Positions 45,684-55,954 of a stretch of 64,000 nucleotides of DNA are shown in pieces. Position 1 is the first letter of the stretch, and the number at the start of each line of letters is the position of its first letter. Source of the stretch: Corynebacterium sp. KPL1814 (GTDB lineage Bacteria > Actinomycetota > Actinomycetes > Mycobacteriales > Mycobacteriaceae); the NCBI RefSeq assembly GCF_000478175.1, contig NZ_KI515777.1:62001-126000 (forward strand), in the 5' to 3' direction. The notes under the pieces are model-generated. The model saw nothing but the letters and a program-made list of their open reading frames with translations. It did no database searches and had not been told where the DNA came from. A program made the translations under genes and the position numbers.

Positions 45684-46784
45684 TTATTTATCCTTCTTCA
45701 TCTGTGCCAATAGCTCCGACACGGACACGGAACCATCGCGCTGTTCATCGCTGCGGCGGCGGCCGCGGGTCTGCTGCTGGCGGCGCGAGGCCGATTGCTT
45801 CTGCTCGGCGGCCACGTGGTGTCCCGAGCCCTTATATTCCTCGCGCGCATCCTTGCCTGTGGTTTGCTGCGGGATGTTCTGGGTCACCGCATCGGAAGCG
45901 GGCTCGGCTGCGGTATCAGCCTCTGGCTTGCGGTGGCTACCTCGTGCGCCAGAGTGAGCTGCGTTGCCAGAGCCCGACTGCCGAGAGCCTTGGCGCTTGA
46001 TATTGGAGTCCCCACCCGAATCCCAGCGCACGGCCTGGAAGCTGCCGGTATCGAAGGAAACGTCCTTCGGCTCCTTCGCCCCCGCGGCCTCGCTGGACGT
46101 GGCGGGCTTGGGGGCATCGGCAAGCTGCTCGGAGTGGGCGGGCTTAGCGGCATTATCGGTCCGGGAAGAGCTGCGCTGCGCGCGGGTGTTTTCGCTGATG
46201 ATGTCATTGAGCGGGTTAGAGTCCGCGTGCTCGCCGGAGGGTTGATTGCCCAGGCGGCCAGCGATGGCATCGGCAGACGGCGCGCCGGTAGACGTTTGCT
46301 CAAAGTCGACGTTTTCTTCCCTGTGGTGGGACGCCGCGGCGGTCTGCGCCTCCAGCTCCATGATGCGGCGCGCCTCCGCGTGCAAGGCGGCTGGCTCGTA
46401 GGTGAAATCGTGGCCGGACAAATCCTCGATCTGCTTCCGGATAGAGGCCAGCTCGGTGCGGATCTCATCGAGGATTTGCTGATCCGGCAGCTCCTTGCCT
46501 TCGGCTGCGCGGGCCTGCTTGAGCTCCGCGCGGTGGGCGCGCTCCTGCAGCTCCAGCTTGGTCACGGATTCCTCGGCCTGGCGGCGGTAGCGCATCACCA
46601 AGAAAAAGCCCACCACTGCGGCCCACAGGGCGGCAATCAGCGCAATCTTGAGCGCCGCTGCGGAGCCGGAAATGAGCATGACGATGCTGGCGATAACGGC
46701 CAAGATGACGAGGGCGATAATCCCAATTTGTCCCCAATCTGGCGAGGACGACGAGTTTTTGGAAGAAGAGCGCGGCTGAGTCAT
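45684..46784 (-). CDS. DUF6779-like membrane protein
   Basis: 366 residues. Two transmembrane helices lie at about 19-40 and 44-63, followed by a coiled-coil (about 68-125, 'EESVTKLELQERAHRAELKQ') and a long disordered polar tail rich in Ser, Ala, Asp and Gln, ending in a basic helix 'SVSELLAQMKKDK'. Rv3604c occupies the same position in M. tuberculosis. The function is unknown. Its stop directly abuts the next start. Confidence 0.75.
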   Translation of the reverse strand: MTQPRSSSKNSSSSPDWGQIGIIALVILAVIASIVMLISGSAAALKIALIAALWAAVVGFFLVMRYRRQAEESVTKLELQERAHRAELKQARAAEGKELPDQQILDEIRTELASIRKQIEDLSGHDFTYEPAALHAEARRIMELEAQTAAASHHREENVDFEQTSTGAPSADAIAGRLGNQPSGEHADSNPLNDIISENTRAQRSSSRTDNAAKPAHSEQLADAPKPATSSEAAGAKEPKDVSFDTGSFQAVRWDSGGDSNIKRQGSRQSGSGNAAHSGARGSHRKPEADTAAEPASDAVTQNIPQQTTGKDAREEYKGSGHHVAAEQKQSASRRQQQTRGRRRSDEQRDGSVSVSELLAQMKKDK

Positions 46785-46789
46785 GTTCC

Positions 46790-47263
46790 CTAATGTACCG
46801 CTTGAAGCCCGTCCGGTGGCGGCGGGGTCTCACAGTGTCGCTCCAATCGCAGGCCAGCCGCAGACATGGCGATGCCGCCAATCGCGGATGCGAGCACTCC
46901 CACCAGATCATCGGAAGCCGCGACAAGGGTGCCCGCATTCGGGATGACATACACCGCCACCCCTGCATAGAGCCCGCCGACGATCGCACCCGTCCACGCC
47001 GAAGCCTTGCCCACCAGCATGAACTGCGCGATGGTCATCGGATTAAGCTGCGAATTATCTAGCCCGATGCCGTGATCCTCATCGGTGGCCTTATCCACTT
47101 TCCAGGTAAGCCCCAAGCACACCACCACCATGAGCCATAGCGTGGCAGATACCGTAACCGGGATGGACATCATGGAGCCATAAAAGCGCGTGGTGAGGAT
47201 GGCCGCCGCGGCTGCCATGAATATCCCAACACCGATAAGCGCACCGAGCGAGGTCCGTTTCAT
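46790..47263 (-). CDS. DUF3180 membrane protein
   Basis: 157 residues with four hydrophobic segments (about 5-25, 33-52, 85-105, 115-135). It corresponds to Rv3605c, always next to folK in this order of bacteria. Its ATG overlaps the folK stop (ATGA). The function is unknown. Confidence 0.82.
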   Translation of the reverse strand: MKRTSLGALIGVGIFMAAAAAILTTRFYGSMMSIPVTVSATLWLMVVVCLGLTWKVDKATDEDHGIGLDNSQLNPMTIAQFMLVGKASAWTGAIVGGLYAGVAVYVIPNAGTLVAASDDLVGVLASAIGGIAMSAAGLRLERHCETPPPPDGLQAVH

Positions 47264-47745
47264 AACTCCTCCATCAGGCCCAAGCGGTGGATATTGACGG
47301 TTTCCTGCGGGTCCAACGCGGCAACCAGCGCGGAGACATCCTGTCCCTTCAACTTAGCAGCCGGCTCGGCGGCCAACCAGGGTATAAGCACGAATGCGCG
47401 CTCGTGGGCATAGGGATGCGGGACGATAAGTTCCGCATCGGAGGAGCTATAGCCCTCGATATCGACGATGTCCACGTCCAGGGTGCGCGGGCCCCAGTGG
47501 CGCACGCGCACGCGCTCAGCCGCCTCTTCCAGCTTCTGGCCGCGCCGTAAGAGCTCCAGCGGGCTCTCCTCGACGTCCACGATGAGCACCGCATTCAAGA
47601 ATTCATCCTGGTCCGTTACTCCCCACGGCGGGGTGGCATAGACGGGCGAGGCCGCCACGATGTCCTCGCGGAACTCGGTAAATACCGTGCGCAAAAGCTC
47701 CACGCGGTCATCCATATTGGAGCCGATGGATAGTACCGCGCGCAT
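47260..47745 (-). CDS. folK: HPPK, 6-hydroxymethyl-7,8-dihydropterin pyrophosphokinase
   Basis: 161 residues. 'LSIGSNMDDRVELLR' at the N-terminus, 'VYATPPWGVTDQDEFLNAVL' and the metal-binding 'WGPRTLDVDIVDI' are the HPPK signatures. It transfers pyrophosphate from ATP to the pterin for DHPS. The start overlaps the folB stop by one base. Confidence 0.95.
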   Translation of the reverse strand: MRAVLSIGSNMDDRVELLRTVFTEFREDIVAASPVYATPPWGVTDQDEFLNAVLIVDVEESPLELLRRGQKLEEAAERVRVRHWGPRTLDVDIVDIEGYSSSDAELIVPHPYAHERAFVLIPWLAAEPAAKLKGQDVSALVAALDPQETVNIHRLGLMEEL

Positions 47746-48203
47746 TACTGACTCCCGGGGTTCGTGCCGGGGCGCTGCGCGTCGGCTCCCTGCGGAGTTC
47801 CCACCTGCGGAGCGGGCCGTGGGGCTCCGGTGCGCGCGTGCTTGCGGGAGCGGCGGGCGACGACGGCGACATCGGCAAAAGTGCGCGGGATCGGCGCCTT
47901 GGGCTTGTGCACGGTCACTTCCACCGCGTGCAGGTCGGCGAAGGATTCCATGATGGTATCGGCCACCTCGCTGGCGACGGTCTCAATGAGGTCGCGGGAG
48001 GGGCCTTCGACGATGCTGGCGGTGACATCGGCAAGCTCTGCGTAATTGATGGTCTTGGTCAGATCATCGTGAGCTGCGGCCTCGGCAAACTCGGACCAGC
48101 AGGTGATATCGACGATGAAGGGCTGGCCGGTGCGCTTTTCCTCATCAAAGACGCCGTGGTAGCCAAAGCACTCCAGGCCGGTTAATTCGATGCGATCTGC
48201 CAT
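47745..48203 (-). CDS. folB: Dihydroneopterin aldolase
   Basis: 152 residues from ATG 48203. 'LECFGYHGVFDEEKRTGQPF' and the C-terminal 'VTVHKPKAPIP' with the catalytic lysine identify FolB, which splits dihydroneopterin to hydroxymethyl-dihydropterin and glycolaldehyde. A 35-residue basic tail follows the core. It lies 2 bases behind folP. Confidence 0.93.
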   Translation of the reverse strand: MADRIELTGLECFGYHGVFDEEKRTGQPFIVDITCWSEFAEAAAHDDLTKTINYAELADVTASIVEGPSRDLIETVASEVADTIMESFADLHAVEVTVHKPKAPIPRTFADVAVVARRSRKHARTGAPRPAPQVGTPQGADAQRPGTNPGSQ

Positions 48204-48205
48204 GG

Positions 48206-49165
48206 TTAATTCCTTTCCGTACCCATCGCGGTAGAGGTCACTGTGCCCGTGCCGGTGGCGGCATTGCGGTAGCTGCCGGTGGCATTGGCGCCGCCTACAT
48301 AGGACTCGCCGGCGTTCCACGCGGCGGCCACGTCGACGGCATCGCGGGATACGCCCACCTCGTGCACGCGCACGCCCCACGCGCCCATCTGGGCGGAAAT
48401 GGCGGTCACGGCGGCGGTGGCGGGATCGGCAAGCAAAGGGCTCGCCTCTACCCCGCGGTCTTCCCGGATAGCGGCGAGGAAGCGCTTGCGCGAGGCGCCC
48501 ACCAGGATGGGGAACTCGCCGTCCAGGAACTCGGGCAGGGCCTTAAGCAGCGCCCAGTTATCCTGTGGGCTCTTGGCAAAGCCGAGGCCCGGATCCAGCA
48601 CGATATTGTCCTTTTTCACGCCTGCATCCAGGGCGTTTTGGCTCAGCTGGGCGAGGGTCTCGTGCACGTCGCGGACCACATCGCCGCCGTGATCGGCCGT
48701 GCCCGCCGCGGATCCGAACGCGCCTTCCTGGAGAGTGCGCCAGTGCATGAGGCAAACGGGCACGCCGGCATCAGCCATGGCGGCATACATTTCAGGATCG
48801 GCAAGGCCGCCGGAGACATCGTTAATCATGTCCACCCCGGCCGCAGCCGCCGCGGCGGCAACCGAGGCGCGCATCGTATCCACCGAGGTGCGAATGCCCT
48901 GCTCGTGCAGCGCCTGGATGACCGGGACCACGCGGTCGGCCTCTTCCTGCGCCTCCACGCGCACCGCACCCGGGCGGGTGGATTCGCCGCCCACATCGAT
49001 CATGTCCGCACCCTGTTCCACCAGCTCACGGGCATGAGTGGTGGCGGCGTCGAAGTCGAGCCACCGCCCGCCATCGGAAAAGGAATCCTTCGTAACATTC
49101 ACGATGCCCATGACGAGCGTGCGCTTCGGGATGGTCAATTCTCCAACTGAGGAAGCCGGGTGCAC
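48206..49165 (-). CDS. folP: Dihydropteroate synthase
   Basis: 319 residues from GTG 49165, where AAGGAG stands 6 bases upstream; the in-frame TTG at 49189 is less likely. 'MGIVNVTKDSFSDGGRW' binds the pterin diphosphate, 'DMIDVGGESTRPG' and 'VGASRKRFLA' complete the active site, and 'DPGLGFAKSPQDNW' is present. It joins p-aminobenzoate to the pterin and is the sulfonamide target. The last 30 residues (Ala/Thr/Gly/Ser) are an extra disordered tail. Confidence 0.94.
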   Translation of the reverse strand: MHPASSVGELTIPKRTLVMGIVNVTKDSFSDGGRWLDFDAATTHARELVEQGADMIDVGGESTRPGAVRVEAQEEADRVVPVIQALHEQGIRTSVDTMRASVAAAAAAAGVDMINDVSGGLADPEMYAAMADAGVPVCLMHWRTLQEGAFGSAAGTADHGGDVVRDVHETLAQLSQNALDAGVKKDNIVLDPGLGFAKSPQDNWALLKALPEFLDGEFPILVGASRKRFLAAIREDRGVEASPLLADPATAAVTAISAQMGAWGVRVHEVGVSRDAVDVAAAWNAGESYVGGANATGSYRNAATGTGTVTSTAMGTERN

Positions 49166-49206
49166 TGCGTTCTCCTTTTCGCTCGACAAACTCGACTGCG
49201 TACGCG

Positions 49207-49815
49207 CTACGTACGAATGAAGCTGAGCACTTCCGCGCGGGAGGCGGCGTTATTTTTAAACCCGCCGCGCACCGCGGAAGTCGTTGTGGTCGCGCCCGGC
49301 TTGCGGATGCCCCGCATGGCCATGCACAGGTGCTCACACTCGATGACCACGATGACGGATTGGGCCTCGAGGACATCCACGAGTGCATCGGCAATCTGCT
49401 GGGTCAGGCGTTCCTGGACCTGCGGACGCTTGGCGTACATATCCGCCAGGCGCGCCAGCTTGCTCAGCCCGGTGACGTGACCGTCCTTGCCGGGGATATA
49501 GCCAATATGCGCCACCCCATAAAACGGCACGAGGTGGTGCTCGCAGGTGGAATAGATAGGAATATCGCGCACCAAGACCAGTTCCTGGTGGTCCTCGGCG
49601 AAGGTCTTGTGCAGCACCTCCGTCGGGTCCTCGTGCAGGCCGGCGAAGACCTCACGGTAAGCGCGGGCCACACGGGCCGGGGTTTCGCGCAGTCCTTCGC
49701 GATCAGGGTCCTCGCCCACGGCAAAGAGTAGCTCGCGGACGGCCGCCTCCGCCCGCTCCTGGTCATACGGTGCGCGGGCGGGCACCTGCTGGTTATCAGT
49801 GTGATTTTCAGACAT
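49207..49815 (-). CDS. folE: GTP cyclohydrolase I
   Basis: 202 residues. '[22 protein letters not shown]' carries the zinc cysteine and histidines, and '[12 protein letters not shown]' and '[14 protein letters not shown]' complete the family pattern. It makes dihydroneopterin triphosphate from GTP, the entry to folate. It is preceded by ftsH with a gap of 11 bases. Confidence 0.96.
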   Translation of the reverse strand: MSENHTDNQQVPARAPYDQERAEAAVRELLFAVGEDPDREGLRETPARVARAYREVFAGLHEDPTEVLHKTFAEDHQELVLVRDIPIYSTCEHHLVPFYGVAHIGYIPGKDGHVTGLSKLARLADMYAKRPQVQERLTQQIADALVDVLEAQSVIVVIECEHLCMAMRGIRKPGATTTTSAVRGGFKNNAASRAEVLSFIRT

Positions 49816-49826
49816 GCACGTACTTC

Positions 49827-52223
49827 TTACTCTTTATCATCGCGCGGTTTTTCCGCATCGCGCGCGTAGGGGTTATCGCGGCGGGAAGACTCATTCCAGC
49901 CTGGGGTGAACCATTGGCTGGTTTCTCCCTCTGGCTTGTGGTGCTTGCCCCTGCTTTCCGATGCCGAATCCGATCGCCCTTCCCCACCGTCGCTGCTGCC
50001 GTGGTCGCTCTGGTCGGCGCGGTCGCCGCGGTCGCTCTGGTCCGCGCGGTCGTTCTGGTCGTTTCGGCCGCTGCGTCCATCGCTGCGGCCGCTCTGGTCA
50101 GTTCGGTCTTCGCGGTGGCTGCTGCCACCGCCGTGCAGCTCGCGCACCGTTTCGGGGTTCACGTAGTCGCCGGCGTGCTGGCCAAAGTTAAAGCCAACCT
50201 CGCCCTCGATCTTTTCGCCGGCGAGGCGGCGCTTGCGGGCGGCCCGGGAGGCATCGAGAAGCGTCATGCGTTTGGGAAGTTCCTCGCCGCGCTCCTTGGC
50301 CAGCTCAACCGGGGTCTTGACCGGCGCGTAACCAATCTGGCGCGGGAAGCGATCGTCTTCGCCGGGGAAGACATCATAGGCATCGCGCGGCTCAATGCCG
50401 TCGAAGATGCTCTCCAGATCCGGTCGGCGCAGGGTCTCCTTCTCCAGGAGGGCCTCGGCCAGCTTGTCCAAGAACTCGCGGTTGGTGCGCAGGATGTCGT
50501 AGGCCTGCTCGTGCGCGCGCTCGAGGAGGTAGCGCATCTGCTGGTCGATCTTGGAGGCAAGGTCATCCGAGTAATCGATGGAGCCGCCACCCCCGCCCAT
50601 CTGGCTGAACGGATCGCCCTGCTCCTGGCCGTACTTGACGGTGCCCAAGTCAGGAGAAAAGCCGTATTCGGTCAGCATCGCGCGGGCGATCTTGGTGGCG
50701 TTCTCGATATCGGAGGACGCACCCGTGGTGGGAGCGCCGAAGACCAATTCCTCGGCGGCGCGGCCACCCATGGCAAAGACCAAGCGGGAAAACAGCTCGT
50801 CGCGGGTGTACATACCCTTGTCGTCTTCCTGCGAGGTCATGGCGTGGCCACCAGTGCGGCCGCGGGCCAGGATGGTGACCTTGTACACGCGCTCGATATC
50901 CTTGAGCGCCCACGCGGACAGGGTGTGGCCGCCCTCGTGGTAGGCGGTGACCTTCTTCTCGTGCTCGGAGATGATCTTGCCCTGGCGCCGTGGACCGCCC
51001 ACCACGCGGTCGGTGGCCTCTTCCAGCGCGTCATAGGTAATGACATTGCCGCCGATGCGGGCGGTGAGAAGCGCGGCCTCGTTAAGCACATTGGCAAGGT
51101 CCGCACCGGACATGCCGGTGGTGCGCTTGGCCAGCTGCGCCACATCGACCTCTTCCGCCAAAGGCTTGTCCTTGGCGTGGACGCGCAGGATCTGCTCACG
51201 GCCGGCCAGATCCGGGTTGGTGACCGGAATCTGGCGGTCGAAACGGCCCGGGCGCAGCAATGCGGGGTCCAAAATATCTGGGCGGTTGGTGGCCGCGATG
51301 AGGATAACGCCCTCGCGATCGCCAAAGCCGTCCATCTCCACCAGCAGCTGGTTCAGGGTCTGCTCGCGCTCATCGTGCCCGCCGCCGGTACCGGATCCGC
51401 GCTGGCGCCCCACGGCGTCGATCTCGTCCACGAAGATGATGCACGGGCTGTGCTCTTTGGCCTGTTTGAACAGGTCACGCACGCGGGAGGCACCGACACC
51501 GACGAACATCTCCACGAAGTCCGAACCGGAGATGGAATAAAAAGGCACGCCGGCCTCGCCCGCAACGGCGCGGGCCAACAGGGTCTTACCGGTACCCGGA
51601 GGGCCATAAAGCAGCACGCCACGCGGAATCTTCGCGCCGAGCTCGTAATAACGGGAAGGATCATCAAGGAAGTCCTTGATTTCCTGCAGCTCATCCACGG
51701 CTTCATCGGCGCCGGCAACGTCCTCGAAGGTATTGGTCGGCATATCCTTGGTCAGCTCCTTGGCCTTGGAGCTGCCGATGCCGAACATGCCGCCTGCACC
51801 CTGCTGCATGCGGGACATGAGCCAGAACAGCAGGGCGAAGAGGATGACCATCGGCAGCAGGAAGCTGAGCATGGAGCCCAAGAAGGAATCCTGGGTGACA
51901 TTGGTCTGATACTTCTCCGCACCCGAATCCTTGACCGCATCAAAGACCTGCTCGGAGGCGCGCGCGGGGTACTGAGACACGATCTCTTGTACGCCCTCGC
52001 GCTCTTCTACCGTGATTTCGTCCTTGAGCTTGATGCGCAGGCGCTGCTCGCGGTCATCAATTTCTACCTCGTCAACGTTTTTATCCTGCAGCTGTTTCAG
52101 GGCCACGGAGGTATCCGTGTCCACATATCCGCGGGTCTCGTTGCTAAAGAACGTAAAGGCATACAGCGCTACGAGGATCAGCGCCGCAATGCCGCCGTAG
52201 CGAAGGAGTTTATTGTTTTTCAT
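49827..52223 (-). CDS. ftsH: ATP-dependent zinc metalloprotease FtsH
   Basis: 798 residues. Two transmembrane helices (about 8-24 and 112-132) enclose an exported domain. The AAA ATPase has Walker A 'GPPGTGKT', pore loop '[14 protein letters not shown]' and the protease motif 'HEGGH' (usually HEAGH) at about residue 432. The C-terminal 130 residues form a hydrophilic tail of Asp-Arg-Ser-Gln-Asn repeats. FtsH degrades misfolded membrane and some cytosolic proteins. The position between hpt and folE is as in mycobacteria. Confidence 0.96.
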   Translation of the reverse strand: MKNNKLLRYGGIAALILVALYAFTFFSNETRGYVDTDTSVALKQLQDKNVDEVEIDDREQRLRIKLKDEITVEEREGVQEIVSQYPARASEQVFDAVKDSGAEKYQTNVTQDSFLGSMLSFLLPMVILFALLFWLMSRMQQGAGGMFGIGSSKAKELTKDMPTNTFEDVAGADEAVDELQEIKDFLDDPSRYYELGAKIPRGVLLYGPPGTGKTLLARAVAGEAGVPFYSISGSDFVEMFVGVGASRVRDLFKQAKEHSPCIIFVDEIDAVGRQRGSGTGGGHDEREQTLNQLLVEMDGFGDREGVILIAATNRPDILDPALLRPGRFDRQIPVTNPDLAGREQILRVHAKDKPLAEEVDVAQLAKRTTGMSGADLANVLNEAALLTARIGGNVITYDALEEATDRVVGGPRRQGKIISEHEKKVTAYHEGGHTLSAWALKDIERVYKVTILARGRTGGHAMTSQEDDKGMYTRDELFSRLVFAMGGRAAEELVFGAPTTGASSDIENATKIARAMLTEYGFSPDLGTVKYGQEQGDPFSQMGGGGGSIDYSDDLASKIDQQMRYLLERAHEQAYDILRTNREFLDKLAEALLEKETLRRPDLESIFDGIEPRDAYDVFPGEDDRFPRQIGYAPVKTPVELAKERGEELPKRMTLLDASRAARKRRLAGEKIEGEVGFNFGQHAGDYVNPETVRELHGGGSSHREDRTDQSGRSDGRSGRNDQNDRADQSDRGDRADQSDHGSSDGGEGRSDSASESRGKHHKPEGETSQWFTPGWNESSRRDNPYARDAEKPRDDKE

Positions 52224-52235
52224 TACTGCGCGATT

Positions 52236-52823
52236 TTAGTTGGTGGTATAGACATCAGGGTGAAGGGTGCCCACAAAGGGCAGGTCGCGGTAGCGTTCCG
52301 CGTAGTCAAGGCCATAGCCAATGACGAATTCATTGGGGATATCAAAGCCGACATCGAGCAGATCGATCTGCGCTTTTACCACTTCCGGTTTGCGCAACAA
52401 GGTCACCACGTTGAGCGACTTCGGGTTGCGCCCCCGCAGGTTGCGAATGAGCCAGGATAGCGTCAGGCCCGAGTCGATGATGTCTTCCACGATGACCACA
52501 TCGCGCCCGGCGATATCACGGTCCAAGTCCTTCAAGATGCGCACCACCCCTGAAGAAGACGTGGAGGCGCCGTACGAGGAGACGGCCATAAACTCCAGCT
52601 CCGAGGGGATGGATAGCTTGCGCGCGAAGTCCGTCAGGAAAAAGGCCGCACCCTTTAATACGCAGACCAAAAGCAGGTCCTGCTCGGCGTCGGCATATTT
52701 CTCAGATACCGCATCCGCCAGCTGCTGGACGCGGTCTTTAATTTCCTCTTCCGTGATGAGGATTGCTTCTACATCGTCTCCGTAGCGGTTTGCGGGGACG
52801 GCGAAGTCTTTCTTGTCGTGCAC
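52236..52823 (-). CDS. hpt: Hypoxanthine phosphoribosyltransferase
   Basis: 195 residues starting with GTG behind AAAGGAG. The PRPP-binding loop '[14 protein letters not shown]' and '[17 protein letters not shown]' identify the type I purine phosphoribosyltransferase. It salvages hypoxanthine and guanine to IMP and GMP. It is 12 bases behind tilS and ahead of ftsH. Confidence 0.95.
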   Translation of the reverse strand: MHDKKDFAVPANRYGDDVEAILITEEEIKDRVQQLADAVSEKYADAEQDLLLVCVLKGAAFFLTDFARKLSIPSELEFMAVSSYGASTSSSGVVRILKDLDRDIAGRDVVIVEDIIDSGLTLSWLIRNLRGRNPKSLNVVTLLRKPEVVKAQIDLLDVGFDIPNEFVIGYGLDYAERYRDLPFVGTLHPDVYTTN

Positions 52824-52835
52824 GAGTGCGCTCCT

Positions 52836-53816
52836 TTAATGACCAGACAATAGTGCCAGTTTGCCACCTATACGTGCTACTTCCAACCTCTGCCCCGCTT
52901 GCCGCGCCGAACTCACAGCCACCGGCCCTTGTCCGTGCCAGTTGGTACACAGCTTGCCGATGCCCCCAAGCCCCTCCCTCGTCACCTTCACTCCCCGCTC
53001 GACAAGCCAGGCCGCAATAGCGCGCCGGCGTCGCGGCTCCGGCAGCGCGGCCAATTCCGCACAGTCCGCGGTGGCCGGCGTGGCGAGGTATCCTTCATCG
53101 CGCGCGGTATCCATCGCCGCTTGCGCCAACGCCGGTACCGCATCACCGCCCATTACCCGCGATAGCTCCGGGATGATTTCCCGGCGCAGCGCTACCCGCC
53201 GAAAATCCGTATCCGCGTTCTGCGGGTCCTGCCACACCTCTAACCCCAGCTCCGCGCACGCGCCCTCCGTATCGGCACGGCGCACCTGCAGAAATGGCCG
53301 CACTACCCGCGCGCCTTCCACTACTGTCCGCTCCGGCATGCCGGCCACCCGGCCGCGCAGGGCTCCAAGAAGGAGCGTTTCCGCCTGGTCATCGGCCGTA
53401 TGCGCCACGGCAATCTCCAACGACCTTCCTCCTCTGCGCGAAGCTCCGTCTTCGCGCGCGGCCGCGGACATCGCTCGGTAGCGCTCTTGCCGAGCCACCG
53501 CTTCCAGCGAATTCCCCGCTTCGTCCGGCACCTGTACCACGAGCACCCGCGCCCGCGCGCCCAAGCTCTCTGCTTGCCGAGCCGCCTTCTCAGCCTGCGC
53601 ACGCGAACCGTCCTGCAAACCGTGGTCGACGCACAGCGCGATGACATCGTGGCCCTCCGCGATCATCGCCGCGCACAGCGCTAAAGAATCCGCGCCGCCG
53701 GAAAGCCCCACCGCCACGGTGTGTTCCATCTTTGCCGCGCGGACCGCGCGCCGGCAGGCCAAAAAGTGCGGTGAGACCCGCGGCCAAAACGGCGTTACTC
53801 CAGGCTGTGGGCTCAT
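52836..53816 (-). CDS. tilS: tRNA(Ile)-lysidine synthase TilS
   Basis: 326 residues. The N-type ATP pyrophosphatase loop 'SGGADS' is at residues 39-44 and 'AVAHTADDQAETLLLGALRG' is the TilS-specific region. It attaches lysine to C34 of the CAU-anticodon tRNA-Ile so that it reads AUA. The C-terminal domain is short. Its ATG directly follows the dac stop codon. Confidence 0.93.
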   Translation of the reverse strand: MSPQPGVTPFWPRVSPHFLACRRAVRAAKMEHTVAVGLSGGADSLALCAAMIAEGHDVIALCVDHGLQDGSRAQAEKAARQAESLGARARVLVVQVPDEAGNSLEAVARQERYRAMSAAAREDGASRRGGRSLEIAVAHTADDQAETLLLGALRGRVAGMPERTVVEGARVVRPFLQVRRADTEGACAELGLEVWQDPQNADTDFRRVALRREIIPELSRVMGGDAVPALAQAAMDTARDEGYLATPATADCAELAALPEPRRRRAIAAWLVERGVKVTREGLGGIGKLCTNWHGQGPVAVSSARQAGQRLEVARIGGKLALLSGH

Positions 53817-55103
53817 TTAGAACTCATGCAGCGCCGCAGCGAGGTCGTCTTGGGCCGCGCGAGCCGCCATAATCTCGCCATCATTGACCAAGAACGCAAA
53901 GGAATACACGCGTCCGGATTGGCCTTGCGCGGTGCCCGCCAGCGCGGATACGCCGGTCAATGTGCCGGTCTTCGCCCGGACAAACCCGCGCGCCGTGGAC
54001 TCCCCGTAGCGCTCGTGCAGCGTGCCGTCACCTCCTGCTACCGGCAAATACGCAGCCAAGGGGCGCAGCTGCGGGTCCTCCACCGCGCCGTTGACAATCT
54101 CAGCCAGCACGCTCGCGCTCAACCGGTTATCTACCGAAAGACCCGAGTTGTCCTTGATATCCACGCCACTTACATCGAACCCGTGCTCGCGCAGCACGTC
54201 CAGCGTGGCTTGGGTATCGGCTTGGAAGCTGGGCTGCTTGCCGCGGGCATCGGCAAGCTCGCGGGCAATTGCCTCTGCCATGACGTTATCGGAATGCCGC
54301 ACCATCTCCAGCGCACGCTCGCCCAGGGGATCCGACTCGACGCTGGCCAGCTCCTCCGCACCGTCAGCCATCGTGCCCGCGGCGAATTTATCCGTGCCCA
54401 GGCGCTTGGCCAGCTCGCCCGCGACGTCGAGGGCCGGGGTGTGACTGCGCGGCACATCGCCCTCCGTAGCGCCAATGCGCCCGCCATACAGCATGGCCGG
54501 TTCCATGGGCGCGACGAAGCCCTCATCGACGTTTTCCGGATCCCAGCCCGGTGCCTGCGGCTCGCCCGCCCACGCGGAGGTATCGATGTACACGCCCGCG
54601 ACCTGGGTACCGGTCTTTTTAATCTGATCCGCCAGGTCATCGAGCTGCTCGTTGGTCATCCAGGCATCGCCAGCCGCCTTGATCACCACGTTGTTCGGGT
54701 CCTTGCCGCGGTAGACCTTGGTGGTAATCCGCTTCGACTCATCCAGGGCGAGCGTTGCCGCGGCGGTGGTCAGCACCTTCGTCGAGGAAGCCGGGGTCAG
54801 CGCCTTATCTGCATCGCGCTCCCACACCACCGTGCCGGTCTCACTATCGATGACCTGCCCGCCAAAGGTGGCCAAATCCTCGTTCTTGCCCAGCTCATCG
54901 AGCTTCGCGCTGAGCGCCGCAAAATCCACGTCCTGCGCCTTAGCCGGCTGCAGGGGATTCTCCGGGGCCTGGACCGTTTCGGCCTCGCCATGCGAAAGAT
55001 CGCCGTACTCGCGCTGGATGGTAACCCCCAGCGCAGCCGTGCCCCCGACCGCCGCCGTGACCACCAGCGCGGTTACTGACCACCAAACCTTCTTAGCTTT
55101 CAT
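53817..55103 (-). CDS. dacB: D-alanyl-D-alanine carboxypeptidase/endopeptidase (PBP4, DacB type)
   Basis: 428 residues from ATG 55103. An N-terminal membrane anchor/signal helix (about 6-28) leads to a class C penicillin-binding domain: '[13 protein letters not shown]' holds the SxxK serine and lysine, 'DNSGLSVDN' the SxN-type motif, and 'RAKTGTLTG' the KTG box. It trims stem peptides in peptidoglycan outside the membrane. The longer reading frame would run into the divergent ppa promoter and lacks support. Confidence 0.94.
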   Translation of the reverse strand: MKAKKVWWSVTALVVTAAVGGTAALGVTIQREYGDLSHGEAETVQAPENPLQPAKAQDVDFAALSAKLDELGKNEDLATFGGQVIDSETGTVVWERDADKALTPASSTKVLTTAAATLALDESKRITTKVYRGKDPNNVVIKAAGDAWMTNEQLDDLADQIKKTGTQVAGVYIDTSAWAGEPQAPGWDPENVDEGFVAPMEPAMLYGGRIGATEGDVPRSHTPALDVAGELAKRLGTDKFAAGTMADGAEELASVESDPLGERALEMVRHSDNVMAEAIARELADARGKQPSFQADTQATLDVLREHGFDVSGVDIKDNSGLSVDNRLSASVLAEIVNGAVEDPQLRPLAAYLPVAGGDGTLHERYGESTARGFVRAKTGTLTGVSALAGTAQGQSGRVYSFAFLVNDGEIMAARAAQDDLAAALHEF

Positions 55104-55111
55104 CGCCACCA

Positions 55112-55117
55112 ACCCTA
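55112..55117 (-). promoter_or_regulatory. -10 hexamer, leaderless dac, head of the long leftward operon
   Basis: TAGGGT on the minus strand lies 8 nt before ATG 55103. Since the genes down to 43460 are separated by 41 bases at most, this could drive the whole run from dac to the GNAT gene. Confidence 0.45.
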
Positions 55118-55136
55118 GCGCGGATGGGCGACGCGC

Positions 55137-55142
55137 TAGACT
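55137..55142 (+). promoter_or_regulatory. -10 box of ppa
   Basis: TAGACT lies 43 bp before GTG 55186. The leader carries GGAGGA at 55173-55178. Confidence 0.45.
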
Positions 55143-55185
55143 ATTGACGGTAATTAACACCCAATCCCACATGGAGGACATCGCT

Positions 55186-55659
55186 GTGAGCGTTGAAGTA
55201 ACCATTGAAATCCCAAAGGGCTCCCGCAATAAGTACGAGGTGGACCACGAGTCCGGCAAGGTCTACCTGGACCGCTACCTGTTCACCCCAATGGCCTACC
55301 CCGCCGACTACGGCTTCATCGACCACACGCTTGGCGAAGACGGCGACCCCCTCGACGCCCTCGTCATCCTCCCCGAGCCCGTTTTCCCCGGTGTCATCGT
55401 TGAAGCCCGCATCGTCGGCGTGTTCAAGATGACCGATGAGGCCGGCGGCGACGACAAGCTGCTTGCCGTCATCGATGACCCACGCTGGGAGCGCTACCAG
55501 GACATCGATGATGTGGAACAGCACATCAAGGACGAAATCGAGCACTTCTTCGTCCACTACAAGGACCTCGAGCCCAACAAGGAAGTTTCCGGCTCCGGCT
55601 GGGGCGACAAGGCCGAGGCCGAGAAGATTCTGGAAGACGCCAAGGCTCGCCTGAAGTAG
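55186..55659 (+). CDS. ppa: Inorganic pyrophosphatase
   Basis: 157 residues from GTG 55186, with GGAGGA 7 bases upstream, which gives the usual length. '[13 protein letters not shown]' and the metal-binding '[11 protein letters not shown]' are the family I soluble PPase signatures. It hydrolyses pyrophosphate released by biosynthetic reactions. It is divergent from dac, as in M. tuberculosis (Rv3628/Rv3627c). Confidence 0.96.
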   Translation: MSVEVTIEIPKGSRNKYEVDHESGKVYLDRYLFTPMAYPADYGFIDHTLGEDGDPLDALVILPEPVFPGVIVEARIVGVFKMTDEAGGDDKLLAVIDDPRWERYQDIDDVEQHIKDEIEHFFVHYKDLEPNKEVSGSGWGDKAEAEKILEDAKARLK

Positions 55660-55724
55660 GCTGCGGGGGTTTCTCGGGGGCTTCGGGGGTTGGCCGCGGA
55701 TTTTCGCGGCCAAGAAACCTGCTG

Positions 55725-55790
55725 TGGCGGCCAGCTGATGAGTTTTTGGTGGCCGCGTGATGCGTTCTTGGCGGCCAGCTGATGCGTTTT
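55725..55790. repeat. Three 22-bp direct repeats downstream of ppa
   Basis: Units at 55725-55746, 55747-55768 and 55769-55790 follow TGG(C/T)GGCC(A/G)(G/C)(C/G)TGATG(A/C)GTT(T/C)T. They lie in the 295-bp gap between ppa and the nuclease-like gene. There are no spacers. Confidence 0.75.
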
Positions 55791-55844
55791 TGCAAATAGG
55801 CCACGGAAACCATGGGGTTTGCGGCCACTATTTGTCAAAACGCA
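55783..55844. repeat. Long inverted repeat ahead of the nuclease-like gene
   Basis: Arms at 55783-55804 and 55823-55844 share TGCGTTTT, CAAATAG and GGCC in the same order on opposite strands, with an inner AAACC/GGTTT stem. A further direct repeat of CAAAACGCACCAA occurs at 55836-55848 and near 55858. The arm ends with the third 22-bp unit, so the repeats overlap. Confidence 0.65.
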
Positions 55845-55954
55845 CCAAACAGGCATCAAAACGCACCAACCAAGCACCACCCAAACGCCCAGCCGCGCTG
55901 AAAACCGCCCAAACGGGCCGCACAACCTTCGTTTCGGGGGATCGAGGGATACGA

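Noticed and set aside
49770..52460. An 896-codon plus-strand frame opposite folE and ftsH
   Set aside because: FtsH and FolE are certain on the minus strand. The antisense product matches no family.
54718..55185. N-terminal extension of the pyrophosphatase frame
   Set aside because: It runs through the dac gene; GTG 55186 gives the family length and has a ribosome site.
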